Shown here: in pieces, positions 25,500 to 33,641 of the stretch | Numbering within the stretch: the stretch's first letter is position 1 | Layout of the letters: every line of letters starts with the position of its first letter | Source of the DNA: JBBSEZ01 sp038239195 | Lineage (GTDB): Bacteria; Planctomycetota; Planctomycetia; Gemmatales; Gemmataceae | DNA: 48,335 nucleotides | Direction: 5' to 3' | NCBI GenBank assembly: GCA_038239195.1 | Contig: JBBSEZ010000015.1 | Coordinates: 1-48,335, forward strand | Position numbers and translations under genes: made by a program | Notes under the pieces: model-generated | The model's database searches: none | What the model saw: only the letters and a program-made list of their open reading frames with translations | What the model was told of the DNA's origin: nothing

Positions 25500-26360
25500 G
25501 TGACGCCAACTCACACGCAGCCCGCTCGAGCGCAAGCCCCCTCCGAAGACCGCGCAAGGCGGCTTCTGGAACGTGCCCTCCCGCTGTTGCGCTGCCCGGC
25601 CTGCCGCTGCGATTCCCTGACCTTGCTCGAGCCGAAGCCCGGGCTGCTCTGCGCCGACTGTGGCCGCGCTTGCCCGTTCGCCGACGGGGTGCTCGACCTT
25701 TCCACGGGGCCCGAAAACTTCACGGCGGCCCAGCGCAGCCTTCAGAGGCCACTCTCCACCTGCCTCTACGAGCGCTTCCGCTGGCTACTGGCCCGGGCGC
25801 TGGTCGGGCAGACGGCCCAGGAGGACGTGGAGCGCTTCGGGCGAGCGCTGGAACTGAAGGCGGGGGACACGCTGCTGGACGTGGCCTGTGGGCCCGCCCA
25901 CTTCGCCGTGCCCCTGGCCCAGCGGGTGGCCCCGGGCCTGGTGATCGGCCTGGACGTCTCGCCTACCCAACTGGAACGAGCCGTGGCCAACGTGGCGCGG
26001 GCTGGGCTGGACAACGTGCTCCTGGTGCGAGGCGACGTTCACCAGTTGCCGCTCCGCGACCGGGCCCTGGTCAAGGTCAACTGCGCCGGCGGTCTGCATC
26101 AGTTCCCCGCCCCGGGGCGGGCGCTGGTCGAAATGGGCCGCGTCCTGGCGCCGGGAGGGCGCCTCTCCGGCTCGACGTTCGCCCGGCACCCGGCCCAGGC
26201 AGCCCGGCGGCTCCAGGACTGGATGCGCGCGCAGTTCGGCTTGCACTGGGTGGACCTGGTGAGCGTGCAAGGGTTGCTCGAACGGGCCGGGCTCCGGGGC
26301 TACCGCGGCGAGCCGGCCCCGCTGTCCTGGTTCGGTTACTACGTGGCGGAGCGGGCCTGA
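25500..26360 (+). CDS. Class I SAM methyltransferase with Trm112-like N-domain
   Basis: 286 residues from GTG 25500. The N-terminal zinc-binding module (LRCPACRCDS ... LLCADCGRACPFADGVLDL) resembles Trm112-type domains fused to methyltransferases. The Rossmann fold follows: motif I LLDVACGPAHFAVPLA, motif II GLVIGLDVS, then ARAGLDNVLLVRGDVHQLPLRD, then the VLAPGGRL strand. This matches UbiE/MenG-like methyltransferases acting on quinones or small molecules. An in-frame start at 25356 adds an unlikely proline/serine-rich leader. The substrate is unknown. Confidence 0.8.
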   Translation: MTPTHTQPARAQAPSEDRARRLLERALPLLRCPACRCDSLTLLEPKPGLLCADCGRACPFADGVLDLSTGPENFTAAQRSLQRPLSTCLYERFRWLLARALVGQTAQEDVERFGRALELKAGDTLLDVACGPAHFAVPLAQRVAPGLVIGLDVSPTQLERAVANVARAGLDNVLLVRGDVHQLPLRDRALVKVNCAGGLHQFPAPGRALVEMGRVLAPGGRLSGSTFARHPAQAARRLQDWMRAQFGLHWVDLVSVQGLLERAGLRGYRGEPAPLSWFGYYVAERA

Positions 26361-26371
26361 GGCGCAGCGGG

Positions 26372-27100
26372 CTACTTCCCGCGTTCGGGCGGATTCAGCT
26401 CGCCTCGCGCCCGCCACGACTCCATCGTGTCCGCGAGTCGCGGATTGTCCTTGCGCACGTCGTACGCGCTAACGTAGCGCCGCATCCAGAAGCCGGTCTT
26501 GGCGTCCTTCTCGAAGCCGATGGTGTCGTACTTCTTCACGCCCTTCTCCTCGTAGGCCACGAACAGGACCATCTTGCCACTCCACTCGGCCTCCTTGCGC
26601 ACGTCGAGGGTCTTGAGTTTTTCCTCGATCTTCGGGCCCTCGACCAGGGTGCTCATCTCCAGGCTGGCCCGCAAGTCCTTGTTCTGCTCCATCTGGAGCT
26701 GGGACGTGAGGGCCGCCTTGGGGGTCGAGAAGTCGTACTTCTTGACCGAGGAGCCGGGCAAGGGATTGCGAAAAAAGACGACGCCAAGGGCAACGCCGGA
26801 GAGCAGCAAGGCGAGCGACGACATGCCCAGACCGGCAATCACGGCGATTGTGAGGGCCACCGAACGGCGGGGCGGGCTCGGGGCCAGCCGGGAAGGCGCC
26901 TCCTCGACGGGCTCGACCGGGGCCGAGCGCCCCGCAAGCGCCGGCGCAGTCGCGATGGCGAGCGGGGGCGTGGGGGGCAGGGCCGCGTCCTGGGCGAGGA
27001 AGACGTAGTTGCAACCCGGACAGCGAACGCTGCGGCCGAGGGCCCCCTCGGGGATGGACGCCTTGGCGCGACACGCGGGACACTCGGTGAGGATGGGCAT
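26372..27100 (-). CDS. MJ0042 zinc-ribbon membrane protein
   Basis: 242 residues. The first 35 residues form an MJ0042-type ribbon (CPAC ... RCPGCNYVFLAQD; Cys 7, 10, 27, 30). A proline/alanine linker follows, then a hydrophobic helix at about residues 81-111 (VALTIAVIAGLGMSSLALLLSGVA region). The C-terminal 120 residues are soluble, with a KKYDFSTPKAALTSQLQMEQNKD segment shared by many planctomycete proteins of this layout. The function is not known. It converges on the methyltransferase. Confidence 0.75.
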   Translation of the reverse strand: MPILTECPACRAKASIPEGALGRSVRCPGCNYVFLAQDAALPPTPPLAIATAPALAGRSAPVEPVEEAPSRLAPSPPRRSVALTIAVIAGLGMSSLALLLSGVALGVVFFRNPLPGSSVKKYDFSTPKAALTSQLQMEQNKDLRASLEMSTLVEGPKIEEKLKTLDVRKEAEWSGKMVLFVAYEEKGVKKYDTIGFEKDAKTGFWMRRYVSAYDVRKDNPRLADTMESWRARGELNPPERGK

Positions 27101-27287
27101 GAGGGTTGGGCCTGGCTGGGGCGAGACGACGAGAAAGATCCTCCCTGCATCTTCGCGGACAGGAAATGGGGGAGCAAGGAAAAAGCGCCGGCCCCTCCCG
27201 GAATCGTTGTCCCCCTCAACGCGAACGGGGCACGCCTCCTTGCGGTGGCATGCCCCCTGCGTGCTCGGCCGAGATTTCCCTCGCCCC

Positions 27288-27998
27288 TCACGCCCCTTCG
27301 GCGCCGGTCGAGGCTGGCCGGCGCCAGCGCCGCCGGAGCAGCGTCAGCCCACCCAGCGCGCCCATCCCGGCGAGCAGGAGGGAGCTCGGCTCGGGGGCCT
27401 GCTTGGTGGACAGGTCGAAGCGATTGATCGCGAAGTCCCCCGGGTTGGTGACCGCCGAGGTCAGGCTGAAGCGGAACTCGGCGATAGGCGTGTCGGTGCT
27501 GCGGATGCCGAGGAAGATGGCCGAGCCGTCGTTCGCGTTCGTGCCGGTGCCCGAGCGAGTGAACGAGGCCAGCACGTTGCCCTTGGAGTCGAGGGCCTCG
27601 ATCTGGGCGGTAAAGGCGCCGTAGGTGTCCGACTGGATCTGGGCGCCTCCCGCGTACACGCCCGCGCCCTTGAAGGTGAGCGTGACCGGCCCGCCGCCCT
27701 GGTTCCACAAAACGGCATCTCCGGGACTGAAATTGCCGGTCCAACCATTGCCCTGGTCGCGCCGCTGGAAGGCAGTGCCCGTCATGGCGACCGTGGTAGA
27801 GGCCCCCCCCGTCGTGGTCGTGGAGATCGGGCTGGAGACGGTGGTGTAAGGGGCCCCCAATTTCCCCCAGTCGAGAGAGTCGGTCGCCCCCAGGGCACTG
27901 CGATCGGTGACGAGGATGAAACCGCCGCGCGCCGGCGCGGCCAGCGTGGCTGCCCCTACCAAACACAGGGCCAGACGGGCCCCTAGACGTCCTGTCAT
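27288..27998 (-). CDS. PEP-CTERM sorted exported protein
   Basis: 236 residues with a signal peptide (LGARLALCLVGAATLAAPARG) and a C-terminal PEP-CTERM tripartite tail: the PEP sequence in QAPEPSS, a hydrophobic helix (LLLAGMGALGGLTLL) and a basic end (RRRWRRP). The tail is recognised by an exosortase that cleaves near PEP and releases the protein to the surface or extracellular matrix. The central domain is beta-rich with Thr/Gly repeats and no catalytic motif, like other secreted PEP-CTERM proteins. ATG 27998 is preceded by a GAGG/AGGAA element; a longer frame starting at 28136 lacks it. No exosortase is in the window. Confidence 0.9.
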   Translation of the reverse strand: MTGRLGARLALCLVGAATLAAPARGGFILVTDRSALGATDSLDWGKLGAPYTTVSSPISTTTTGGASTTVAMTGTAFQRRDQGNGWTGNFSPGDAVLWNQGGGPVTLTFKGAGVYAGGAQIQSDTYGAFTAQIEALDSKGNVLASFTRSGTGTNANDGSAIFLGIRSTDTPIAEFRFSLTSAVTNPGDFAINRFDLSTKQAPEPSSLLLAGMGALGGLTLLRRRWRRPASTGAEGA

Positions 27999-28271
27999 GA
28001 GCGTTCCTCGGCGTGGTGAAACAAGAGCCCAACGTGTCGCGCGGGGGGCGCACTTCGCGAGCGCCCGCTGCTGGGCCGCCGTCCCCCGACGGGGCCAATG
28101 ACCTGTTCCAGGCCGCGCTGCGATGTCGCGGGGCATTGTAACCGGGCAACCTGGGGAAAAAAAGCCGAACCGACGCGCGGGCGCAGGCTGGCCGGAGAAG
28201 GCGCGCCCTGGCGGGCGGCGAGGTTGGAGGGGGCGCGGTGCCCGTGCCGTTCTGGGCAGCGCACGGGAGGC

Positions 28272-29261
28272 TCACGAGCGCCGGCAGCAGTTCTTGAACT
28301 TCTTCCCGCTCCCGCACGGACAGGGGGCATTGCGCCCGACGTGCGTCGAGGGGCGAACTTCGGGGGCCCTCCGAGGCGCGGGCGAGGGGGCAACCGAACG
28401 GTGCCCTGTCATCGCGGGGGCCTGGCCGGTCAGGATGAAGGTAACGAACACTTCGAGGCCCTTCTCGCTGGACAGGTCGAAGCGGGTGCCGGCGAGAGTG
28501 GGGGCCGGGCCGATAACCGCCGCCCACTCCTCGCGGGACGGGAGGATCCCGATCGCGCCTCGGGAGCCCTCGGACAACTCGATCAGGCGCTCCAGCGCGT
28601 CGCGCACCATGTCGCGCAGCAACCGCGGGCCCGTCCGCTGGTCGGAGCGGGCGTGCAACAGCACCTGGTGGAAGTGTTGCGCCGCCCGCGCGTGCTGCTT
28701 GTCTTCCATCCGGTAGCAGCCCAGGGTGTAGTGGGGGCCCACGTCGGTGGGGCTCAACTCGACGGCCCTCTGGAAGGCAGGCGCGGCGAGGTCGGGCCGT
28801 TCGGCGCCATCGTACAGGTTGCCGAGCCGGCCCCAGAGGAAGTAGTCGTCGGGGCTCGCCTCGATCAACTTCTTGAGGTGGGCCTCGGCCTCCGTGGCCG
28901 AGTGGATGACGGTCCCGTCGAACAGGTGCATGTGGCCAACGTTGATGCGCGCCTTGTCGGGCGTTGCCAGGGCCTCGGCGAGCAAGGCGATCAGCAGGAC
29001 GAGGCTCTCGGCAGGCAAGTCCCAGGGCCCCCCCGCCCCGCAACGGGCGCAGTGGAAGTAACCGGTGAAGCCGACGGACTTGCGCATCGCCGAGGGCTGA
29101 TCGCCCGCGCCGGCGGGCAAGGTCGGATCGGCGAAGACCTTTCCGACGCGGTAACGCCCGGTCTTGCCGCAGGCCCCGCAGATCAACGCCATCTTCGACT
29201 CGAGAGGCCGAAAATCGTTCAGTGTGACGGCGTGCTCCTGCGGCGGTTCAGGATGAGACAT
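28272..29261 (-). CDS. SEC-C motif protein with TPR-like helices
   Basis: 329 residues. The N-terminal region has two CXXC pairs (CGACGKTG and CARCGAGG), a likely zinc ribbon. The middle (LKKLIEASPDDYFLWGRLGNLY, AFQRAVELSPTDVGPHYTLGCY) has TPR-type helix pairs. The extreme C-terminus is a SEC-C motif (RNAPCPCGSGKKFKNCC), which binds zinc and mediates protein contacts as in SecA tails. Start ATG 29261; in-frame codons further upstream are rejected. It is separated from the ALDH gene on the same strand by a strong hairpin. Confidence 0.8.
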   Translation of the reverse strand: MSHPEPPQEHAVTLNDFRPLESKMALICGACGKTGRYRVGKVFADPTLPAGAGDQPSAMRKSVGFTGYFHCARCGAGGPWDLPAESLVLLIALLAEALATPDKARINVGHMHLFDGTVIHSATEAEAHLKKLIEASPDDYFLWGRLGNLYDGAERPDLAAPAFQRAVELSPTDVGPHYTLGCYRMEDKQHARAAQHFHQVLLHARSDQRTGPRLLRDMVRDALERLIELSEGSRGAIGILPSREEWAAVIGPAPTLAGTRFDLSSEKGLEVFVTFILTGQAPAMTGHRSVAPSPAPRRAPEVRPSTHVGRNAPCPCGSGKKFKNCCRRS

Positions 29262-29387
29262 GGAAGACCTCGCAAAGCTCGTGAGAAGGCCGGGCGCCCC
29301 GACCTGCGGAGGAGGAAGCCCACCCTGTCGCGGTGCTCTCATTTTACCCGCGCACGATTCCCAGGGCCACGGCACGAAGGGAAAGCG

Positions 29388-29426
29388 AGCGGGGGCGCTC
29401 TCGTTCGCCACGAGAGCGCCCCCGCT
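29388..29426. terminator. Perfect 17-bp hairpin terminator
   Basis: Bases 29388-29404 and 29410-29426 are perfectly complementary around a five-base loop. It lies just beyond the stop of the aldehyde dehydrogenase (which ends at 29448 on the minus strand), so it should terminate that gene. No long U tract follows. Confidence 0.75.
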
Positions 29427-29447
29427 GAGCTGCTCGAGCCTTCAAGG

Positions 29448-30920
29448 TCAGTTCAACTTGACCGTCACCGTCTTCGTCTCGGTGTAGTGCTCCAGCGCCG
29501 CCTCGCCGTTCTCGCGGCCCTGGCCGGACTGCTTGAACCCGCCGAACGGCGTCGTCGTGTCCACCACGTGGTAGCAGTTCACCCACACCGTCCCCGCCTT
29601 CACCTCGCGGGCGTAGCGGTGCGCCTTGTCAATGTCCTTCGTCCACACCCCCGCCGCCAGCCCGTAGTTGGTGCTGTTGGCGCGGGCGATCACCTCCTCG
29701 ACCGACGTGAACGGCAGCACGCTCACCACCGGGCCAAAGATCTCGTCCTTGGCGATGGCCATGTCGTCGCGCACGTTGTCGAAGATCGTCGGCTCGACGA
29801 AGAAGCCCTTCTTGCCGAAGCGCTGCCCGCCCGTCAGCAGGGTCGCGCCCTGCTTCTGGCCGAGGTCGCAGTAGCCCAGGATCTTGTCCATCTGCTCCTG
29901 CGACACCTGCGGCCCCTGCTCGGTGCCTTCTTCCAGCGGGTCGCCGATTTTCCGCTCCTTCGACTTCTCCGCCAGCCGCTCGACGAACTCCTGGCGCACC
30001 TTCTCCTCGACGAACAGCCGGCTGCCCGCCGTACAGCACTGCCCGCCGTGGAAGTAGATGGCGTGGAAGGCCCCGGCCACTGCCTGCTCCATGTCGGCGT
30101 CGGCGAAGACCACGTTGGGGCTCTTGCCGCCCAGCTCGAACGTGGTGCGCTTGAGCGTGTCGGCCGCCGCCTTCTGGATGATCTTGGCCGTATCGACGTG
30201 CCCCGTGAACGCGATCTTGTCCACGTCCGGATGGACCACCAGGGCGGCGCCCGTCGTCTCGCCCATGCCGTTGACGATGTTGACGACGCCGTTGGGGAAG
30301 CCGACCTCGCGGGCCAGCTCGGCCAGGCGCAGGGCGGTCAGCGGCGTCTGCTCGGCAGGCTTCATCACCACCGTATTGCCGCAGGCCAGCGCCGGGCCCC
30401 ACTTCCAGGCCAGCATCAGCAGCGGGAAGTTCCACGGGATGATCTGGCCGACCACGCCCACGGGCTGGCGCAAAGTGTAGCTGAGGAAGTTGCCGCGCAC
30501 CGGGACCGTCTTGCCTTCGATCTTGTCGGCCCAGCCGGCGTAATAGCGCAGCGTGTTGACGACGCCCTGCATGTCGCCGCGCGCGTCGCGGATGGTCTTG
30601 CCGCAGTTGAGCGACTCCAGGACGGCGAGCTCCTCGGCGTTCTTCTCGACGAGGTCGGACAGTTTGAACAGCAGTCGGCCACGGTCGGCGGCGTCCATCT
30701 TGGCCCACGGGCCCGACTCGAGCGCGCGGCGGGCCGCCTTGACGGCGCGATCGACGTCGGCAGCGCCGGCGGCGGCCACCTTGGCGATCACCTCGCCGGT
30801 GGCGGGGTTGTAGGTGTCGAACGTCCCGCCCTGGGCAGGCTCGACCCACTGGTTGTCGATGAACAGCCGCGTCTCGCGGATGGCCGGGGCGGTCGGGCGC
30901 TTCAGCGTCGCTTGAGCCAT
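29448..30920 (-). CDS. NAD(P)-dependent aldehyde dehydrogenase
   Basis: 490 residues, full length for the class. The oxidation of aldehydes to acids uses C296 (in GGQCCTAGSR) as nucleophile and E262 (in FELGGKSP) as the general base. Motifs seen: N164 in IPWNFPL, the cofactor region VVMKPAEQTPLTA, FTGHVDTAK, and PFGGFKQSGQGRENG near the C-terminus. The sequence is close to the ALDH1/2-type (retinal/betaine aldehyde) group. A single gene with its own terminator; the promoter lies in the 87 bases before the start. The substrate is not predictable from sequence. Confidence 0.92.
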   Translation of the reverse strand: MAQATLKRPTAPAIRETRLFIDNQWVEPAQGGTFDTYNPATGEVIAKVAAAGAADVDRAVKAARRALESGPWAKMDAADRGRLLFKLSDLVEKNAEELAVLESLNCGKTIRDARGDMQGVVNTLRYYAGWADKIEGKTVPVRGNFLSYTLRQPVGVVGQIIPWNFPLLMLAWKWGPALACGNTVVMKPAEQTPLTALRLAELAREVGFPNGVVNIVNGMGETTGAALVVHPDVDKIAFTGHVDTAKIIQKAAADTLKRTTFELGGKSPNVVFADADMEQAVAGAFHAIYFHGGQCCTAGSRLFVEEKVRQEFVERLAEKSKERKIGDPLEEGTEQGPQVSQEQMDKILGYCDLGQKQGATLLTGGQRFGKKGFFVEPTIFDNVRDDMAIAKDEIFGPVVSVLPFTSVEEVIARANSTNYGLAAGVWTKDIDKAHRYAREVKAGTVWVNCYHVVDTTTPFGGFKQSGQGRENGEAALEHYTETKTVTVKLN

Positions 30921-31007
30921 GAGGGAACCTCGCCTGAGTTGAAAGAGACTCCATTCGGAGCACGCAACGATGCGATGGAGGAATGTTAGGCACGAACGGG
31001 GCCCGGT

Positions 31008-31652
31008 TCAAGGCCCCACCCGCACCACCACCACCGTGAAATCGTCCTGCAATCCCCCACTGCTCGGCAAAGTCGCTCCACGCCGCAACGTCGGCACCAC
31101 CTCGCCATCCGGCAACGTCGCCGCCCTTTCCACCGCCTCCCAGCCCGCATACTTCCACACCCCGTCCGTCACCGCCAGCACCGTCCACGGCGCCAGTGGC
31201 CGCGCCCCGAACTCGCGAAACGTCGCCGCCCCCGAGCCGACCGGCGGGTTCTTGAACTGCCGCGCCGTCAAGGTGACCGTCCCCGTGCCGTCGAGCAACA
31301 GCGCCGCGCTGTCGCCGCTCGACGTGCCGGCCAGCGCCGCGCCGCGCACCGCCAGCGCCACCAGCGTGGTGAGGCCGGCTTCCCGGTCGCGCGCCACCGC
31401 CTCATCGACGGCGCGGCCGAGCGTCGCCCACGCGCCCGGCGCGAACAACGCTTCCACCGGGCACTCGCCGGCCAACTCGACGCAAACGCGGCAAGCAAGG
31501 CGCGCCGCCTCGCCTCCGCCGGCCCGCCCTCCCTGGCCGTCGGCGACGGCGCAAAGCAGGCAATCGGCGTCGGCGGGGTGAAAGGCGACGACAAAGGCGT
31601 CCTGGTTGTCGGCGTGCCCGCCGGGCTCGGAGTGGGTCAGGATGGTGAACAC
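31008..31652 (-). CDS. PP2C-like serine/threonine phosphatase
   Basis: 214 residues. The PPM pattern is partly visible: an N-terminal DNQDAF (the RxxNEDA-type metal site), AVADGQGG (DGMGG equivalent), GTSSGDSAALLL (the substrate/metal core) and VLAVTDGVWK near the C-terminus (a second DG metal site). A final GGLQDDFTVVVVRV replaces the usual DNxT. It lacks extra domains. It follows the methyltransferase gene at 31683 by 30 bases on the same strand and is probably co-transcribed. The target is unknown, and a bacterial kinase partner is not in the window. Confidence 0.78.
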   Translation of the reverse strand: MFTILTHSEPGGHADNQDAFVVAFHPADADCLLCAVADGQGGRAGGGEAARLACRVCVELAGECPVEALFAPGAWATLGRAVDEAVARDREAGLTTLVALAVRGAALAGTSSGDSAALLLDGTGTVTLTARQFKNPPVGSGAATFREFGARPLAPWTVLAVTDGVWKYAGWEAVERAATLPDGEVVPTLRRGATLPSSGGLQDDFTVVVVRVGP

Positions 31653-31682
31653 GTGTTGGGCTCGCGAAAAAGGCGCCGGCGA

Positions 31683-32576
31683 TCAGGCCAGCGGCTCCAA
31701 TCGGCGCAAGGTGAGGCGGAGCAAACTGATCCGGGCGTAGTGGAACAGCACCGCCGACATCTTGAGGTAGCGCAGGTAGCGGGCGACGACGGCCTCGCCG
31801 GCCACGGCCACCGCCTCGGCTCGCCGGGCCATCAGGCGCTGGCACCACACCAGGCAGGTGCGCGCGTAGTCCTCGCGGTCGTTGCGCATCAACACCAGCT
31901 CGAACAGCCCGTCGCAGGCGCGGAACAGGTTTTCCAGCGTGGGCAGTTCTGACTCGGGGAAGATCTCGCCGAGCAGGAACTGATGCTCGGCCGCCCCCTT
32001 GGCAGCCCGCGGGTCGGCGGTGTTATAGGCGATGGTCTGCAACGCCAGCCGGCCTTTCGGCTTCAGCCAGCCGTGACAGCGCTCGAAAAAGGCGTGGTAG
32101 GCCGCCACCTTGTCCTCGTCGGACCAGTCGGGGCGCGCGAAGGCCTCGAACGCGCCGATCGAGATGACCGCGTCGTAGGGCTGGGCGGGGGCATGATCGA
32201 CCCAGCTCTCCAGGCGAACGTCGAGGCGCGGATCGCGCCACGCCCAGATTCTGGTCGCCTGTTGCGGGCTGAGGGTCAGCCCGGTGGCGTGGCCGACGCC
32301 CTCCTCCTCGACCAGGTGTCGCAGGACGGCGCCCCAGCCGCAACCGACGTCGAGGACGCGGGCGGCCCCGCGCGTGCGGGCCTGCGCCGCGTGGTAGGCG
32401 ATCTTGCGCTTCTGCGCCTGCTCGAGTTGGTCGTCGGCCTCGCCTTCTTCCCAGATCGCGCACGAGTACGTGAGCGTCGGGTCGAGCCACAGACGGTAGA
32501 ACTCGTTGCCGACGTCGTAGTGGGCCTGGATCGCCTCGGGCGATGCGCCTCGCTTCACCGTTTTCGCAGTCTGCAT
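31683..32576 (-). CDS. Cyclopropane-fatty-acid-synthase-family methyltransferase
   Basis: 297 residues. Typical CFA-type features: SAM motif VLDVGCGWGAVLRHL, the N-terminal HYDVGNEFYRLWLDPTLTYSC segment characteristic of the family, GLTLSPQQ and SIGAFEAF. E. coli CFA synthase is about 380 residues; this protein lacks the extra N-terminal part. It could methylate lipids, mycolate-like acids or small molecules such as sterol intermediates. The start ATG 32576 is the first Met of the conserved region; a longer upstream frame is a shadow of the export gene on the other strand. Confidence 0.82.
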   Translation of the reverse strand: MQTAKTVKRGASPEAIQAHYDVGNEFYRLWLDPTLTYSCAIWEEGEADDQLEQAQKRKIAYHAAQARTRGAARVLDVGCGWGAVLRHLVEEEGVGHATGLTLSPQQATRIWAWRDPRLDVRLESWVDHAPAQPYDAVISIGAFEAFARPDWSDEDKVAAYHAFFERCHGWLKPKGRLALQTIAYNTADPRAAKGAAEHQFLLGEIFPESELPTLENLFRACDGLFELVLMRNDREDYARTCLVWCQRLMARRAEAVAVAGEAVVARYLRYLKMSAVLFHYARISLLRLTLRRLEPLA

Positions 32577-32774
32577 GGGCCTTCCTCCGTAAAGACCGAC
32601 AGCGCCGTCCTCCTGGCCCGCAACCATACCCGATCGTGCCCAATCCCGGAAGAGAGAAAGGCCCCACTCTTCCTCAAGTCCCCCAATGTCGTTCGCCGAT
32701 GATAGAACCGTACCCCTTCGCCCCCCGCGCCGAGCTGGGCCCCCTTCCCTCCCTCGATAGGAGCGTGCTGGCAC

Positions 32775-33494
32775 GTGGCACCTTCCGGGCAAGCCCGGTC
32801 CCTCGGACGGCGGCTGGCGCTGCTGGCCGTGTTGCTGAGCGGCTGTGGCGGCGAGCGGATCGAGCGAGCCTTGCTCGCCGACCGCAACCCCGCCGCCCAC
32901 GGCCACGACGTCCTCGCCCTCTATGCCATCCACTGCCCCGACGTGCTCGCCCTGCACGTGCAGGACAAGCCCGCCTGGTCCGGCCAGCGCACCGTCGGTG
33001 CCGACGGCCGAATCGCCCTCGCCGAAGGCGAGACAGTGCGCGTCGATGGGTTGACCGCTCCCGAGGTCTCCCGCCTGGTGGCGGAACGCGCCGGCGTCCC
33101 CCGCGCGCAGGCCGAGGCCTACGTCGCCCTGTACGCCAGCCAGCAGCTCCATCTCTTCGGCGAGGTGCCCGGCAAGGAACGCGCCGTGCCCTACCAGGGA
33201 CCGGAGACCATCCTCGACCTGCTCCAGCGCATCGGCGGCCTGACGCCCGGCGCCGTCCCTTCCGAGGTGGAGGTCGTGCGCGCCCACGTAGCCGACGGCA
33301 AGCCCCCCGAGGTCTTCCACGTCGATCTGCACGCCATCCTGTTCAAGCACGACCAGCAGACCAACCTCCGCCTCCAGCCGTTCGATCAGGTCCACGTGGG
33401 CCGCCGCCGCAGCTCGGAGTTGCGAACCTGCTTCCCGCCCTGGCTGCGCCCCCTCTACGAGCGCGCCTGCGGGCTGCGGCGCGCTGCGCCGTAG
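32775..33494 (+). CDS. Polysaccharide-export lipoprotein (Wza-like)
   Basis: 239 residues from GTG 32775. The lipobox LLSGC follows a hydrophobic N-terminus, so the mature protein is lipidated at Cys. The body has the polysaccharide export/SLBB pattern: a DVLALHVQDKPAW segment, VGADGRIALAEGETVRVDGLTAPEV (poly_export signature) and LHLFGEVPGKERAVPYQGPETILDLLQRIGGL (SLBB). Wza-like proteins form the outer-membrane channel or periplasmic ring for exopolysaccharide. It is much shorter than Wza (about 380), so it is a compact variant. No Wzc or glycosyltransferases are adjacent. A hairpin follows directly. Confidence 0.82.
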   Translation: MAPSGQARSLGRRLALLAVLLSGCGGERIERALLADRNPAAHGHDVLALYAIHCPDVLALHVQDKPAWSGQRTVGADGRIALAEGETVRVDGLTAPEVSRLVAERAGVPRAQAEAYVALYASQQLHLFGEVPGKERAVPYQGPETILDLLQRIGGLTPGAVPSEVEVVRAHVADGKPPEVFHVDLHAILFKHDQQTNLRLQPFDQVHVGRRRSSELRTCFPPWLRPLYERACGLRRAAP

Positions 33495-33500
33495 CCTAGG

Positions 33501-33555
33501 TTAGCGACGCTTCGCAGAAGCGTGACGGCCCAACGCTTCTGCGAAGCGTCGCTAA
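33501..33555. terminator. Perfect 23-bp hairpin
   Basis: Bases 33501-33523 and 33533-33555 are perfect inverted repeats (arm starting TTAGCGACGCTTC) around a nine-base loop, six bases after the export gene stop. It acts as a terminator or a REP-like palindrome of the host. Confidence 0.8.
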
Positions 33556-33641
33556 ACAACCTCTTGCGAAATTTCCAACCGACCGCTATAGCTCGCCGCC
33601 CCGAGGCAGAGAACCATCTCCGGCACAGGGAGGCGATAAGG

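Noticed and set aside
28098..30989. 963-codon plus-strand open frame
   Set aside because: Shadow across the SEC-C and aldehyde dehydrogenase genes on the other strand.
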